DNA of 64,000 bases from Closterium sp. NIES-65. Taxonomy: Eukaryota; Streptophyta; Zygnematophyceae; Desmidiales; Closteriaceae. The DNA lies in the NCBI GenBank assembly GCA_948144175.1, contig CANXME010001453.1:434001-498000 (forward strand). The letters run 5' to 3'. Position numbers and translations under genes: made by a program. Below the pieces are notes generated by a model. The model was not told the origin of the DNA, did not search any database, and was given only the letters and a program-made list of their open reading frames with translations. Of the stretch, positions 1-10,898 are shown one piece after another. The first letter of the stretch is position 1. Each line of letters starts with the position of its first letter.

Positions 1-544
1 GCACAGCGGCTACCGGAACAACGCTCCGGAATACTGGAGTAACTGGCCCCGCGGCTAAAGTAGCGGCAGACGAGCAACGGACCCACGAGCGGCTGGCACA
101 GCTGGCTACGACTGGGCTACCGGACGTAGTCCCCGGAATACAGGTGCTGCTGGCGACACGACGGCAACCTCCATTCAGCTTCCCCAAACTATCCCACTCC
201 CCCTGGCACATACCCGCTGCTACACCGCTAGGGTCACTCACACCCCACCCCCTAGCACGACTCCGTCAACTCCCACACACCCACCCCCCTCAGCGTCAGC
301 TGCAGCTGTGGGAGACAGAGGAGGAGGAGGAGCAGGGAAAACCACACACCCGCCACCCCCAAACCCGAACACAGGGCAGGGCGGGATGGGGGGTAGGGAG
401 GTTACGGGGGGGGGGGGGGGGGGGCGACGCGCAGCCTCCCTGGGCGCCAAAGTAGGCGGCAGAAGGGGTGACGCTCGCCCCCATCCCCACGTCGCCCCTC
501 CCGCACGCGGCCCCCTCAGGTCGCCTCGACACGCGACGGGAAAA

Positions 545-575
<31 letters not shown>

Positions 576-850
576 CTGGTGTACGTGCCCCCGGTGCGCC
601 GCGCCTGACGACGAGGCATGGCCGTGGCGGAGCCGGGGCCGCAAGTGGCGGCGACGGAGCCGCTGCGCGCAGCGACCGGGCCGCTGCAGGCGGCGACGGG
701 GTCGCTGCGGGCGGCGGCGGGGCCGTTGCGCGCGGCGACGGGCCCGCTGCGGGCGACGATGGGGCCGATGCGGGCGGCGATGGGGCCGACGCGCGGGTCC
801 CCGTCGCAGCGCCTCCCGAGGGCGACGCGCCGAGCGACGGGGCAGAAGCC

Positions 851-995
851 CGCCGCGCGCCTCGGGGCGCACAACGGGCAGAGAACCGCCGCGCGCCTCG
901 GGGCGCACGGCGGGCAGAAAACCGCCGCGCGCCTCGGGGCGCACGGCGGGAAGAAAAAAACTGCCGCACGCCACGGGGCGTGCGACACAGAGAGT
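851..995. repeat. 36-bp tandem repeat in Copia leader
   Basis: The block beginning CGCCGCGCGCCTCGG recurs at 851, 887 and 923, exactly 36 bp apart, with a weaker fourth copy near 960. It lies in the leader of the left-edge Copia. The unit is unlike the leader repeats of the other copies. Confidence 0.8.
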
Positions 996-1067
996 AGCAG
1001 TAGCAGTTACAGCGGAAGCAACGAGGTGGTGAGCCCACCCACAGGATCGATCCAAGGGGATCGACCT

Positions 1068-1079
1068 GCTCTGATAGCA
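1068..1079 (-). other. Primer-binding site of left-edge Copia
   Basis: The minus strand reads TGCTATCAGAGC directly after the LTR end. This is one base away from TGGTATCAGAGC, the usual plant site complementary to the 3' end of initiator tRNA-Met. Confidence 0.75.
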
Positions 1080-1204
1080 TGTGAAAGTTTAGAAGAAAGA
1101 AGAAGGTTTGAACTAGCAAGAATGGGGATACAAATAGCAAACCCTAGAAGGATTGTACTCGCTATGGAGCACCCCACTACAGGCTAGAGCATAATATTCT
1201 GACA
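1080..1204 (-). repeat. 5' LTR of left-edge Copia
   Basis: On the minus strand this 125-bp unit begins TGTCAGAAT and ends CTTTCACA, the TG...CA ends expected of an LTR. Its middle carries the CTGTAGTGGGGT and TAGGGTTT blocks shared with the other lineage A LTRs here. Its partner is outside the window. Confidence 0.75.
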
Positions 1205-1522
1205 TTTTTTGGTTGTTTTTTTTTTTTTTTTTTTTTTTTTTCACAATTACGATAGATAGAGGCCTCCTTTACAATACTACGACCAAAATAACAGCAAAAA
1301 ACACATTTAATGGTGGTTTGTGGTTCCAAATGCCCACCTATTTCAATACCTTTTAAGGTTGATAGCCACTAGGTCTGTGGTTAAAATCATCATTTTGATG
1401 GCTCTACCATCTCCCCTAAACCTCCTCTACTGTTTTGGAATGGAATGTTTTTTTGGGTGAAATTCACCAAAACCAACAAAGCTCCAAGCACAAACTAGGG
1501 AATTGTGTGAAGAAATAGGGCT
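1205..1522. other. Spacer, probably old host or repeat DNA
   Basis: No gene is seen. The stretch holds a run of 26 T at 1216-1241 and then AT-rich unique-looking sequence. Its last 25 or so bases resemble 24229-24258, which helps reconstruct the site where the composite Copia landed. Confidence 0.6.
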
Positions 1523-1527
1523 AAAAT

Positions 1528-1634
1528 TGTCAAACCTATATGCTGTGTAGGCTGTAGTGGGGTTGACACTATAGGGTACAACATTTCTAGGTTTCCTACT
1601 TGTACCCACCTGTTTCCTAGTGCATTCGTTCCTC
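1528..1634 (+). repeat. 5' outer LTR of composite Copia (incomplete)
   Basis: It begins TGTCAAAC and matches the LTR at 23945-24069 almost base for base up to TTCCTC. The last bases of the LTR and the primer site that should follow are absent, and gag-like leader sequence follows directly. Confidence 0.8.
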
Positions 1635-1785
1635 TCCCCCTACAGTGGTAGCGGCCTCGCCGTTGCCGCCGTCGTACGCCTGCCCTTCTCGCCACTGGTG
1701 AGCACTGCCCTACCCGTACTACTGTTACTGCTGCTATTGCTACTACTGCTCTTTCTACTGCTACTGCTGCTCCTGGCGTGGCCAG

Positions 1786-3508
1786 ATGCACCTCCAGCGT
1801 CGCCCGCGTGAGTCCCTCACCCCCCAACAGCTTCGTGAGTGGTACGCTAGTTGGGGTTGTCGGGGTGGCCGTAGTGGGAGTCGTCCTGGAATGAGTAGTC
1901 CCACAGCTGCTTGTAGTGGCAAGGTGCAGCTGCAGCGTCGCCCGCGTGAGTCCCTCACCCCCCAATAGCTTCGTGAGTGGTACGCTAGTTGGGGTTGTCG
2001 GGGTGGCCGTAGTGGGAGTCGTCCTGGAGTGAGTAGTTCCACAACTGTTTGTAGTGGCCAGGTGCAGCTGCAGCGTCGCCCGCGTGAGTCCCTCACCCCC
2101 CAACAGCTTCGTGAGTGGTACGCTAGTTGGGGTTGTCGGGGTGGCCGTAGTGGGAGTCGTCCTGGAGTAAGTAGTTCGGCAGCTGCTTGTAATGGCCAGG
2201 TGCAGCTTCAGCGTCGTCCGCACGCGGTCCTTTTGCCCCAGCAGCTTCGTGAGTGGTACGCTCAGCGTGACAGGTCACGGGGTACTGCTCGCTGTCCGTA
2301 CGTCATTTGCACTGGTGCTCGGACTGGTCAGCCTTGCGGGACGCTAGGTCACGCAGAGTCCCGCTGCTTTGCCCGTCTGAGCGACGCCTGGCGTACGGAG
2401 TTTGGCGACGCGGCTGAGCTCCCCTAGTGGGTGGAGCTGCTTTGGCTGCGGGTAGATATCTATACTCTTGACTATGATGCTATCCTCACTGCCATATATG
2501 CATTGCCTACTAGTGATGCGGGTGACTGTTACCTGTGTGTTCCGCCTGACCCGGCATTGAGGCTGCTGCTCTAGGTGCTGGTGAGGCTGCTGCTCTAGGT
2601 GCTAGTGCGTCTGCTGCCCCAGGTGCTGGTGAGTCTGCTCTCTCAGGTACCACGTCGGCTCAGGCCTTACACACCTTCACTCTTGACTCGGGTGCTTCCT
2701 GCTCCTTCTTTCGAGACCGCACCAAGCTTACGCCGCTCCGTCTGCCGGTTGCGGTCTCCCTGGCGGAACCCTCTGGGGGTCCTGTCCTTGCTCGCTTCTC
2801 CACTCTCTTACCCTGTCCGGCAGCCCCCTCTGGCACCCTGTCAGGTCTCTACCTCCCCTCGTTCTCTATGAACTTGGTGACTGGTGCTGATCTACAGGAT
2901 CGGGGGGTTGACCAGTTCACTCCTGCGAGTCAGCGAGTGACCCACTATACGGGTGCGCGGACGGGCTGACACTTGGCCACGTTTACCCGTCGGCCGGGGT
3001 CGAGCCTGTACACACTGACTACTGAGTCTCCTCCTGTTGCTGAGTCCAGTCAGGTAGCTGCGTCGAGTCAGGTGTTTGCTGCAGTGTCCAGGTCTGGTCC
3101 TGAGTCTGCTCCCTGCTCGTGTCGTCTCTTGTCCCACCAGACTCTCCTTTGGCACCACAACCTTGGTCACCCCTCCCTGCCTCGTCTCCGAGGGATGGCC
3201 TCCCGTATCCTTGTCTCTGGTCTCCCCCGGTATCTCCCTCCCCTACCTCCGGGGCCTGCCCCTACCTACGTCCCCTACGTCGAGGGGAGACAGAGCGCCG
3301 CCCCTCACTCCTCCGAGTTTCCTCCGACAGAGGCTCCGCTGCAGACTCTTCACATGGACGTATGGGGCCCCGCCCGCGTCCGTGGACAGGGTCACGAGCG
3401 TTACTTCCTGTTGGTGGTTGACGACTACACGCGTTACACCACGGTCTTCCCCTTGCGCAGCAAGGGTGACATCACTGAGGTGTTGATCGACTAGATCCGC
3501 GCAGCTCG
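1786..3508 (+). pseudogene. Copia gag to integrase remnant, first internal region
   Basis: This is the decayed coding region of a lineage A Copia. In order it shows the LREWY gag module in tandem copies (1795-2208), the unusual zinc knuckle region with CFARLSDAW (about 2300-2395), an aspartic protease core with LDSGAS (about 2680), the pre-integrase segment with LLWHHNLGHPS (about 3145) and the start of the integrase core with HMDVWGPA (about 3352). The frame is broken several times. It stops where the young element at 3509 inserted, and homologous sequence resumes at 10899. Confidence 0.85.
1795..2208 (+). repeat. Three tandem 138-bp gag modules
   Basis: The block CAGCGTCGCCCGCGTGAG starts at 1795, 1933 and 2071, and a diverged copy starts at 2209. 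The period is exactly 138 bp, or 46 codons. Each unit encodes RPRESLTPQQLREWY followed by a Gly/Ser/Cys-rich stretch. The module is also repeated in the second internal region, while other Copia copies here have a single one. Confidence 0.9.
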
Positions 3509-3636
3509 TGTGAAACAAGGAAAACAGGAATGACATGACTATGGAAGATTGGGTACAAATACAACCCTAGAAACCCTGTACCCCATAAGTGCTACCCCAC
3601 TATAGCCTACAGAAACTATGTCATATAAATCTGACA
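3509..3636 (-). repeat. 3' LTR of young nested Copia
   Basis: The 128-bp LTR begins TGTCAGAT and ends TTTCACA on the minus strand. It is preceded in element direction by a purine-rich tract containing CCTATGGGGGTGTG. Confidence 0.95.
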
Positions 3637-3849
3637 CACCCCCATAGGCAAAGTGGGGGAGAACAAGGGGTCACAAGACCAGTCAAGTAAAGCAAAGCAG
3701 AGCAAGCTCAGGGTGGATCACAACGTCACCACACAGTCCGAGCACAAGAGCAGGGCCAGAGGCCAGTTCACATGCAGGAGTACAGACATATATATATAGA
3801 ACTAGACAAGCAAGAGCAGGTATAAATATATGTAACAGTACAAGTGAAG

Positions 3850-6800
3850 TCAAGAGGAGAGCACGTGAGGCAAGACAGGCACAAGACCCAGCTGGGTGCA
3901 AAAGCGCTGATGGTCACAAGGCGCGAGTGCCTTGGTGAACACATCAGCAGTGTTGGCCTCAGAGGCCACGTACGCAAGTCGCAACTGACCACGCTGCTGC
4001 AGCTCACGAGCAAGGAAGTAGCGGAGAGCAATGTGCTTCGTTCTGTGCTCCAAGCGCTACTCTCGACACAAGGCCAGCATGGCCTTGTTGTCTACGTACA
4101 GCACTGGAGGAGAACGAGGCGGCTCTCCAAGGTCAGTCAGCAGGTAGGTGAGCCAGCGAAGCTCCTGTGCAGCCATGGCCCCGGCGTAGATCTCAGCCTC
4201 ACAACTGGAGCCGAGAACCGAAGACGAGCGAGTAGACCGCCACGAGACAGAGCCGGAACCAAGGCTTAAGGTGTAACCCTGTGACGACCGCTGCGTAGCC
4301 TGGTCGTCAGCCCAAGAAGCGTCCGCGTGGCCGGTAAGGACCACTGGACTCCGCCCTCCAAGCACTAGCCCCATGCCCGACGTGCTGCACAGGTAGCGCA
4401 ATACCCTCTTCGCTGCAGCCATGTGCTCTGGTCTGTGTCTCCCAGGAGCAACATAGCGAGCAAGAATGCTCAGAGGGTATGCAAGGTCAGGTCGTGTGCA
4501 GGTCATCAGGTACATGAGGCAGCCAACAAGCTCTGCATACGGACCACTCGACTCTACGGACTCATCCGAAGGCAGAGCTGAGAGTGAGTGGCGAGTAGGC
4601 AGAGGAGTGGCCTGAGGCGAGGAGTACGTGAAGCCGAAGCGCTGAAGGACCTGCTGCACCATGTGTGACTGAGTCAAGGTAATGGTGCGGCGTGCTCTGT
4701 CCCGAGTGATCTGCAAGCCAAGGTAGCTGCGCAGTTCACCCAGGTCTGTGCACGTGTGTCTCTTCAGCAGCTCGGACTTCACGTAGGCGAGTCCAGCAGT
4801 GTCCGCTGTGGCAAAGACCAAGTCGTCGACGTACACGAGGATGTAGAACGGCGGCAGGGAAGTGTCGGTGCGAAGAAACAGCGACGGGTCAGCAGTAGAA
4901 GGAGCAAACCCAAGAGCCGCAAGCGTAGTCCTCAGTGTGTCGTGCCACTCACGCGGTGCCTGGCGGAGACCGTAGACTGGCCGTCGGAGGCTCCACTGGG
5001 TGCCAGGAGGGAAAGTCCCAGTGAAGCCAGGTGGACGGCGAAGCCAGATCTCCTCGTGCAGGCTACCCTGCAAGAACGCAGTGCTGAAGTCGAGAGAGTG
5101 AAGCTCGTAGTCGCGCTGAGCGGCTATGTGCAGCAGCACCCGAAGAGTAGTCATCTTCGGGGTGGGAGAGAAGGTCTGAAAGTAATCAACTCCCTGCCGC
5201 TGACTGAAGCCACGAGCAACGTACCGTGCCTTGAAGACAGGTGGAGAGCCCGGCGGCCGCTTCACCCTGAAGATCCACATGCCACTGACGATGTTCGCCC
5301 CAGGAGGGGGAACCGCGTCAACGTAGGTGCCTGTGGACTTCCAGGAAGCCATCTCTGCATCCATAGCTGCCTGCCACTGAGAGGAGTAGGGACCCTCTAC
5401 GGCCTCTGCGTAAGAACGCGGAGTCGGGATGTCTAGTGCATCCGGGTCTCCCTCAGGGGCAAGCAGTACAGACGCGAGATGAGGTGAAGCAGCCGCTAGA
5501 CACTGTAACTCCTCCTGCCTGTCCTCTAGGACGTCCGTGCCAAGAGCACACTCACCCCCGACGGACGGAGGACAGACAGACGCAGACTCAGCAACAAGAC
5601 TAGCAGCGTAGTCGAGACGACAGCGAGCAGCAAAGTCGACGAGCTCAGCGACTAGAGCAGACGCAGCAGTGGACTCAAAAGAGGGGTCAGTGACGACAGT
5701 AGCAAGCAGACGCGTGACAGTAGGACTGGCAGCACAAAGAGAGTCCGACTCAGGGTCGGCAAGCGCAGGAAGAGAGGACTCAGGAGGAGAAGGCAAAGGG
5801 GCACGCAGAGGAGCAGTGGACGGACGCAAAGACATCCGGTGCGTTCCAGGGACAGGAGGAGGACGCTGACGCGAACTGCGACCACTAGCGCGAGCAGCAC
5901 GAACAGGCGACGCGGGACGAGACGCAGGCTCACGACGCTCAGCAAGACCTCCAGTAGGACCAGTGTAAGGAGAGGGAGCAGGCAATGGAGAGGAAGGCTC
6001 CAGCAGGGACTGCGACTGGACAGGCGGTGGACCCTCTACTGGAGGAGAAAGACCAAGAACCTGCTGCAGGAGCGGAACGAAGTACGGCCGAGGCCGCGCG
6101 GCAGCTCCAGACTCAGCAGGGACAGCACCACCACCCTCAGCGACAGCACCAGCGCCACCCACACCTCCAGCGGCAGGACCAACAGCAGTAGGCTCAGCAC
6201 CAACGCCCTCAGCAGCTCCAGCTCCAGGAGGACCCGCAGGTCCAGCAGCTCCGGGACCGGCAGCACCCGCACCCTCGACGGTCGAAGAAGCTCCAGCTCC
6301 AGCTCCAGCAGCACCTCCAGACTCAGCAGCACGCCTCCAGCGGCGAGCGAACCACTCGCGCAGCTCCTGTGGAGAGAGGGGCTCCCGGCGAGACGCAGCA
6401 GCAGGAGAAACCCCAGGCTCAGCAGCTCCAGACGCAGCACCCCCAGGCTCAGCAGCTCCCAGCTCAGCACCCCCAGGCTCAGCAGCTCCCGACCCAGCAC
6501 CCCCAGACCCAGCACCTCCAGGCACAGCACCCCCCGGCTCAGCACTCCCAGGCTCCGCACCCTCCGCAGGAGCACCCTCAGGCCCAGCACCCCCAGCAGT
6601 AGCACCCCCAGGCTCAGCACCCCCGCGCACAGCACCCCCAGAGTCAGCACCCCCAGGCTCAGCACCCGCAGCAGCACCAGAGTCACCAGTAACCTCGACC
6701 GGGTCAACGGCGTCTACCTGGGACACACCTGAGGGGGCAGGAACCTGAGGGGGGAGGGGGTCTACCGGGGGGGGAACCGGTACAAGGAAGTCCGGGGGAG

Positions 6801-9780
6801 GTGGGAGGGAAGGAGTGCGGTAGGGGAAGAGACGGTAGAAGGGGACTGACTCGTCGAACGTGACGTCCTGGGAGGACAGAACACGACGAGAGGAGGGGTG
6901 GTAAAACTGCCACCCTGGGGCGTCAGTGGGGAAGCCAAGGAAGACACAGGGAGCAGCACGAGGGGACAGCTTGTCCGCAGACAAGTCGCGGACAAACGCC
7001 CGAGATCCCCAGACACGGAACACAGACGCATCGCCAACCTTCCCCGTCCACAGCAAGGCTGGGGACATCGCAGGCCGAGAGACCCGGGGGTGAAGGTTGA
7101 GCTGATGCGCCGCGTACCTCACCGCAAACGGCCACAGAAAATGGGGGGCAGCCGCATGCATCATGGACGTACGAGCGACATCCATGACCATGCCAATGCG
7201 GCGCTCAGCAATCCCATTTTGCTGTGGTGAGTCCGGAAGCGTGAAGGTCTGGCGGATCCCCCGTGCGCGACAGTAGTCTCGCAGAAGGCGAGAAGAGAAC
7301 TCTCCGCCTCTGTCAGAGTGCAGACGCAGAACAGGAAAGTCCGAGCCGAAGCTCTTCCTGAGCTGGAGACGAGCCTCGCGGATCCAGTCGATCAGCACCT
7401 CAGTGACCTCACCCTTGCTGCGCAAGGGGAGGACTGTGGTGTAACGCGAGTAGTCGTCAACCACCAACAGGAAGTAGCGCTCGTAACCCTACCCACGGAC
7501 GGGGGCTGGGCCCCACACATCCATGTGAAGCGTCTGCAGGGGAGCCTCTGTCGGGGGGAAGTGGGAGGAGTGAGGAGTAGCCCGGAGGCGACCCTCGACA
7601 CAGGGGACACAGGAAGGTCCTGGCCCGGAGGGGAGAGGAGGGAGAGACTGGGGAAGACCAGAGACAAGGACACGGGAAGCCATGCTCCGAAGATGGGGCA
7701 AGGAGGGGTGGCCAAGACGGTGGTGCCACAGGAGAGTCTCGTGAGACAGGAGGCGACAAGAACAGGGGGCAGACTCAGGACCTGACCGGGACGCAGCAGC
7801 AAGTACCTGACCCGACGCAGCCACCTGACCAGACGCAGGGACAGGAGGAGACTCAACGGTCAGGGTGTAGAGACTCGACCCCGGCCGACGCGAGAACGTG
7901 GCCAGGTGTCGGCCTGTGCGTGCCTCCGTGCAGTGGGTCACCCGCTGACTCGCAGGAGTGAACTGGTGAACACCCACATCCTGCAGGTCCGCTCCACTCA
8001 CCAAGTTCGTAGAGAACGAGGGAAGGTACAGACCCGACAGGGTGCCCGAAGGGGCAGCCGGACACGGGAGGACAGTGGAGAAGTGAGACAGGACAGGACC
8101 TCCAGAGGGGTCAGCAAGGGAGACTGCAACCGGCCGGCCGAGCGGCGTAAGGGTAGTGCGGTCTCGAAAGAAGGAGCGAGAAGCTCCGGAGTCAAGTGTG
8201 AAAGTGAGGGAAGACGAGGACGACGCAGTACCTGAGAGCGCAGTCTCACCAGTACCTGAGAGCGCAGACGCACTGGCACCTAGAGTAGCAGCCTCACAAG
8301 CACCTAGCGCAGCAGTACCAATGCCCGGGTCGGGCTGGAAACAACGGTAACCCTCATTATCCTCACTATAATCCACAACATGCATAGCAGTAAGGATAGC
8401 ATCAAAATCAAGATCAAAGATTGCTACACCAGCCCTGAGAAGCTCATCCCAGCGAGGGATCTCACTAGCCCCAGGGAACTGCTGACGCCAGGCGTCCGTC
8501 AGGCGGCCAAAGCAGCGCTGGGTGGCGTGGGCACCCCCACACTGCTCACCCGCGCGGTCGCCGGAACGAAGAACGTAGGTGCAGGGACCAGTACCCCCAC
8601 CCCTCTTACGCCCAGTGTACCACTCACGAAGCTGCTGAGGCGAAGGGATGTCCCGCGAGCGCTGCTGCTGCTGCCGGTGCGAGCGCTGGCCACCACCACC
8701 GCCGCTACGCTGCTGGGTACCACCCCGACCAGCTCCACCTCCTCCACCACCACTGCCTCCTCCGCTGCCACCTCCACCGCCTCCACCTCCGCCGCCTCCA
8801 CCTCCGCCGCTGCCTCCACCACCACCGCTGGCACCACCACCACCGTCTCCGCCGCTGCTGCCACCACCACCACCACCACCCCCGCCACTAGTCCCGCCGC
8901 CACCCCCACTCCCTCCGCCGCCACCGCCGCCACCGCCACCGCCCCCTCCAGCTCCACCCGCGCCCTTGCCCCCCTTGCCCTTGCTGGAGCGACGTCTCCC
9001 ACTAGGGGCAGACGCCGCGCCGACCGACTCAAGACCAAGCAGGTCGGCAGCAGCAGCAGAGGCAACAGAGGGCAGCAAGGGGGAAGGAGAGCACCCCTCA
9101 AAGATGGGGGTGCGAGGGTCACCACGAGAAGCACCTACAGCGACTATGCTCTTCTCCGCTGCAAGGAGGGCCTTCTCGAGGAGGTCGACGGTGAGGGTGG
9201 TGGGACAGACTGCGAGAAAGTGGTCCCTGACGACGCGAAGGGAGTCAGGGAGGCGCGCGACTACGTAGTAGAGAGCGATGTACATGGGGGGGGGGTTCTT
9301 AGCGCAGAACTCAGCAGGAAGGGCGGCGCGGTAGCGAGTGTCACTAGTGCGGAGGTGCGTAATGAGGTCAGCGACAGTGGGAAAGGCAGAGAGGTCAGGA
9401 AAGAGGTAGGGAAGCATGAGACGGCTCAGTGCAGCAGTGGTAGGGGAGGAGTAGCGCGCAACTACAGCGTCGTACAAGGTCTGAGCACTCTTGTACTGAC
9501 TAAAGTGCGCACGCTCAGAGGTAGGGAGGTGGCGACGCACAGCAAGACGTGCAGCAGCATCGCGGGTGGCCCACTTAGAGCGGACAGCGGGATCAGCATC
9601 AGCAGCAGGAGCAGGAGAGGCGCCAGAGGTGAGATCAAAGAGAGAAAGGTCGTCAGCCCTGTCGCACTGTAAGAACAGCTGCAGGTCGTCTAACCAGACC
9701 TCAAAATCAATGGCGCGACCCTCAGCGTCAAAAGCTAGGACACTAGGGGTAGCCATGGCGACGACAGCGACGCAGTGCAA
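3850..9780 (-). pseudogene. Copia gag-pol coding region of the young element
   Basis: Parts from right to left: gag N-terminus starting MATPSVLAFDAEGR (about 9745-9090); a glycine-rich tract (about 8980-8690); the SPQQLREWY module and CX13CX3HX4C knuckle (about 8640-8510); protease LDSGAS (about 8190); pre-integrase LLWHHRLGHPS (about 7730); integrase core from HMDVWGPA (about 7520) through SDRGGEF and NGIAERR (about 7310-7200); a hinge rich in Gly-Ala-Glu-Pro with a second SPQELREWF (about 6850-5450); reverse transcriptase with YVDDLVF (about 4830); and RNase H with the SSCEAEIYAG block (about 4200) to the end. The frame has about two breaks. Gag packages the RNA; protease, integrase and RT/RNase H carry out the copy cycle. 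Confidence 0.9.
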
Positions 9781-9859
9781 GCAGCAGGGAAAGAGCTCGC
9801 AGTGTCAGTGGGACTGTGCTCACCAGGCAGGGCAGGTCGAGTAGGTATGCAGAAAGGCG

Positions 9860-10600
9860 GCTCAGCGACCTGGCGGCTCGGGTGCAGGGCGGCTCGGCTG
9901 CTGGGCGGCTCGGGCGCAGGGCGGCTCGGCTCCCGGGCGGCTCGGCTCCCGGGCGGCTCGGCGGCTGGGCGGCTCGGGTGCGGCGGCTCGGCTCCCGGGC
10001 GGCTCGGCGGCAGGGCGGCTCGGGTCCTGGGCGGCTCGGCGTCGGGCGGCTCGGCTCACGGGCGGTTCGGCTGCTGGGGCGGCTCGGCCAGGAGATCCAG
10101 GGGCGGGGCCGTCAGGTGCAGCGGCGGGTTGACCGGTGCAGTGGCGGGCCGGCAGGTGCAGCGGCGGGCCGGCAGGTGCAGCGGCGGGCCGGCAGGTGCA
10201 GTGGCGGGCCGGCAGGTGCAGTGGCGGGCCGGCAGGTGCAGGCGGCGGGCCGTAGGGTGCAGTGGCGGGCCGGCAGGTGCAGCGGCGAGGCCGTCAGAGG
10301 CTGCGGGCCGGCAAGTGCAGCGGCGAGGCCGTCAGAGGCGGCGGGCCGCTGGGTGCAGCGGCGGGCCGGCAGGTGCAGTGGCGGGCCGGCAGGAGCAGCG
10401 GCGGGCCGGCAGGGGAGGCGGCGGAGCCGAGTCAGGGGAGGCGGCAGGGCCGCGTCAGGGGAGGCGGCGGAGCCGCGTCAGGGGAGGCGGCGGTGCCGCG
10501 TCAGGGGAGGCGGCGGAGCCGCGTCAGGGGAGGCGGCGGGGCCGCGTCAGGGAAGGCGGCGGGGCCGCGTCAAGGGAGGCGGCGGGGCCGCGTCAAACAG
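9860..10600. repeat. Minisatellite leader of young Copia
   Basis: Three tandem families follow one another. GCGGCTCGG-type repeats fill about 9860-10090. A 20-bp unit containing GCGGGCCGGCAGGTGCA repeats about six times at 10137-10260. A 23-bp unit containing GGCGGCGGAGCCGCGTCA repeats about seven times at 10435-10597. The block lies between the primer site and gag, so it is part of the RNA leader. Confidence 0.85.
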
Positions 10601-10754
10601 GCGGCGGGGCCACGATCAGGAGAGGTGGCGGGGCCGCGTCTGAGGGACAGCGGGGCCGCGAGGGAAAAGGCGACCCGAGGGGTCGCTAAAAAAAGGGCGC
10701 GCCTCGGGGCGCGCTTCGGTGGGCCCTAAAACAAACGGTCCTAAGGTAGGACCC

Positions 10755-10765
10755 GCTCTATACCA
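10755..10765 (-). other. Primer-binding site of young Copia
   Basis: The minus strand reads TGGTATAGAGC directly after the 5' LTR. It resembles the initiator tRNA-Met site TGGTATCAGAGC. Confidence 0.85.
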
Positions 10766-10893
10766 TGTGAAACAAGGAAAACAGGAATGACATGACTATG
10801 GAAGATTGGGTACAAATACAACCCTAGAAACCCTGTACCCCATAAGTGCTACCCCACTATAGCCTACAGAAACTATGTCATATAAATCTGACA
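10766..10893 (-). repeat. 5' LTR of young nested Copia
   Basis: This 128-bp LTR matches 3509-3636 with no difference that I could find, and is followed by the target duplication GCTCG. Confidence 0.95.
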
Positions 10894-10898
10894 GCTCG

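Larger units (their letters stand above)
1..1204 (-). mobile_element. Copia-type LTR element, 5' end only, runs off left edge
   Basis: The right end is an LTR (1080-1204) and the bases just inside it form a primer-binding site, so this is the 5' end of a minus-strand element whose body lies left of the window. Positions 1-1064 are its GC-rich leader. It consists of simple and tandem repeats, with guanine runs near 411-424 and 548-576. Open frames in the leader are low-complexity (Arg, Pro, Ala) and no gag domain is recognisable. The layout of short LTR, primer site and repetitive GC-rich leader matches the other lineage A Copia copies in the window, which is why I assign the superfamily without seeing pol. 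Age cannot be judged from one LTR. Confidence 0.7.
3509..10893 (-). mobile_element. Young full-length Copia nested in another Copia
   Basis: Two LTRs (3509-3636 and 10766-10893, 128 bp each) look identical by eye, and the target duplication GCTCG is perfect (3504-3508 and 10894-10898). The interrupted integrase region of the host Copia continues directly on the right side. Reading on the minus strand: 5' LTR, primer site, minisatellite leader (9781-10754), gag and protease, integrase, long low-complexity hinge, reverse transcriptase, RNase H, polypurine tract and 3' LTR. The domain order INT before RT defines Copia. The coding region is nearly whole, with about two breaks. Identical LTRs mean a very recent insertion. 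Confidence 0.95.

Noticed and set aside
144-1187. Several overlapping open frames of 100-300 codons on both strands
   Set aside because: They are low-complexity (Pro, Arg, Ala, Gly), overlap each other in all frames and lie in a repetitive Copia leader. No domain is visible.
5839-6732. Plus-strand Ser/Arg/Thr-rich frame of 297 codons that looks like an SR protein
   Set aside because: It lies opposite the Gly-Ala-Glu-Pro hinge of the young Copia, and its repeats come from the hinge codons.
8648-9268. Plus-strand proline-rich frame of 206 codons
   Set aside because: It is the reverse strand of the glycine-rich gag tract of the young Copia.
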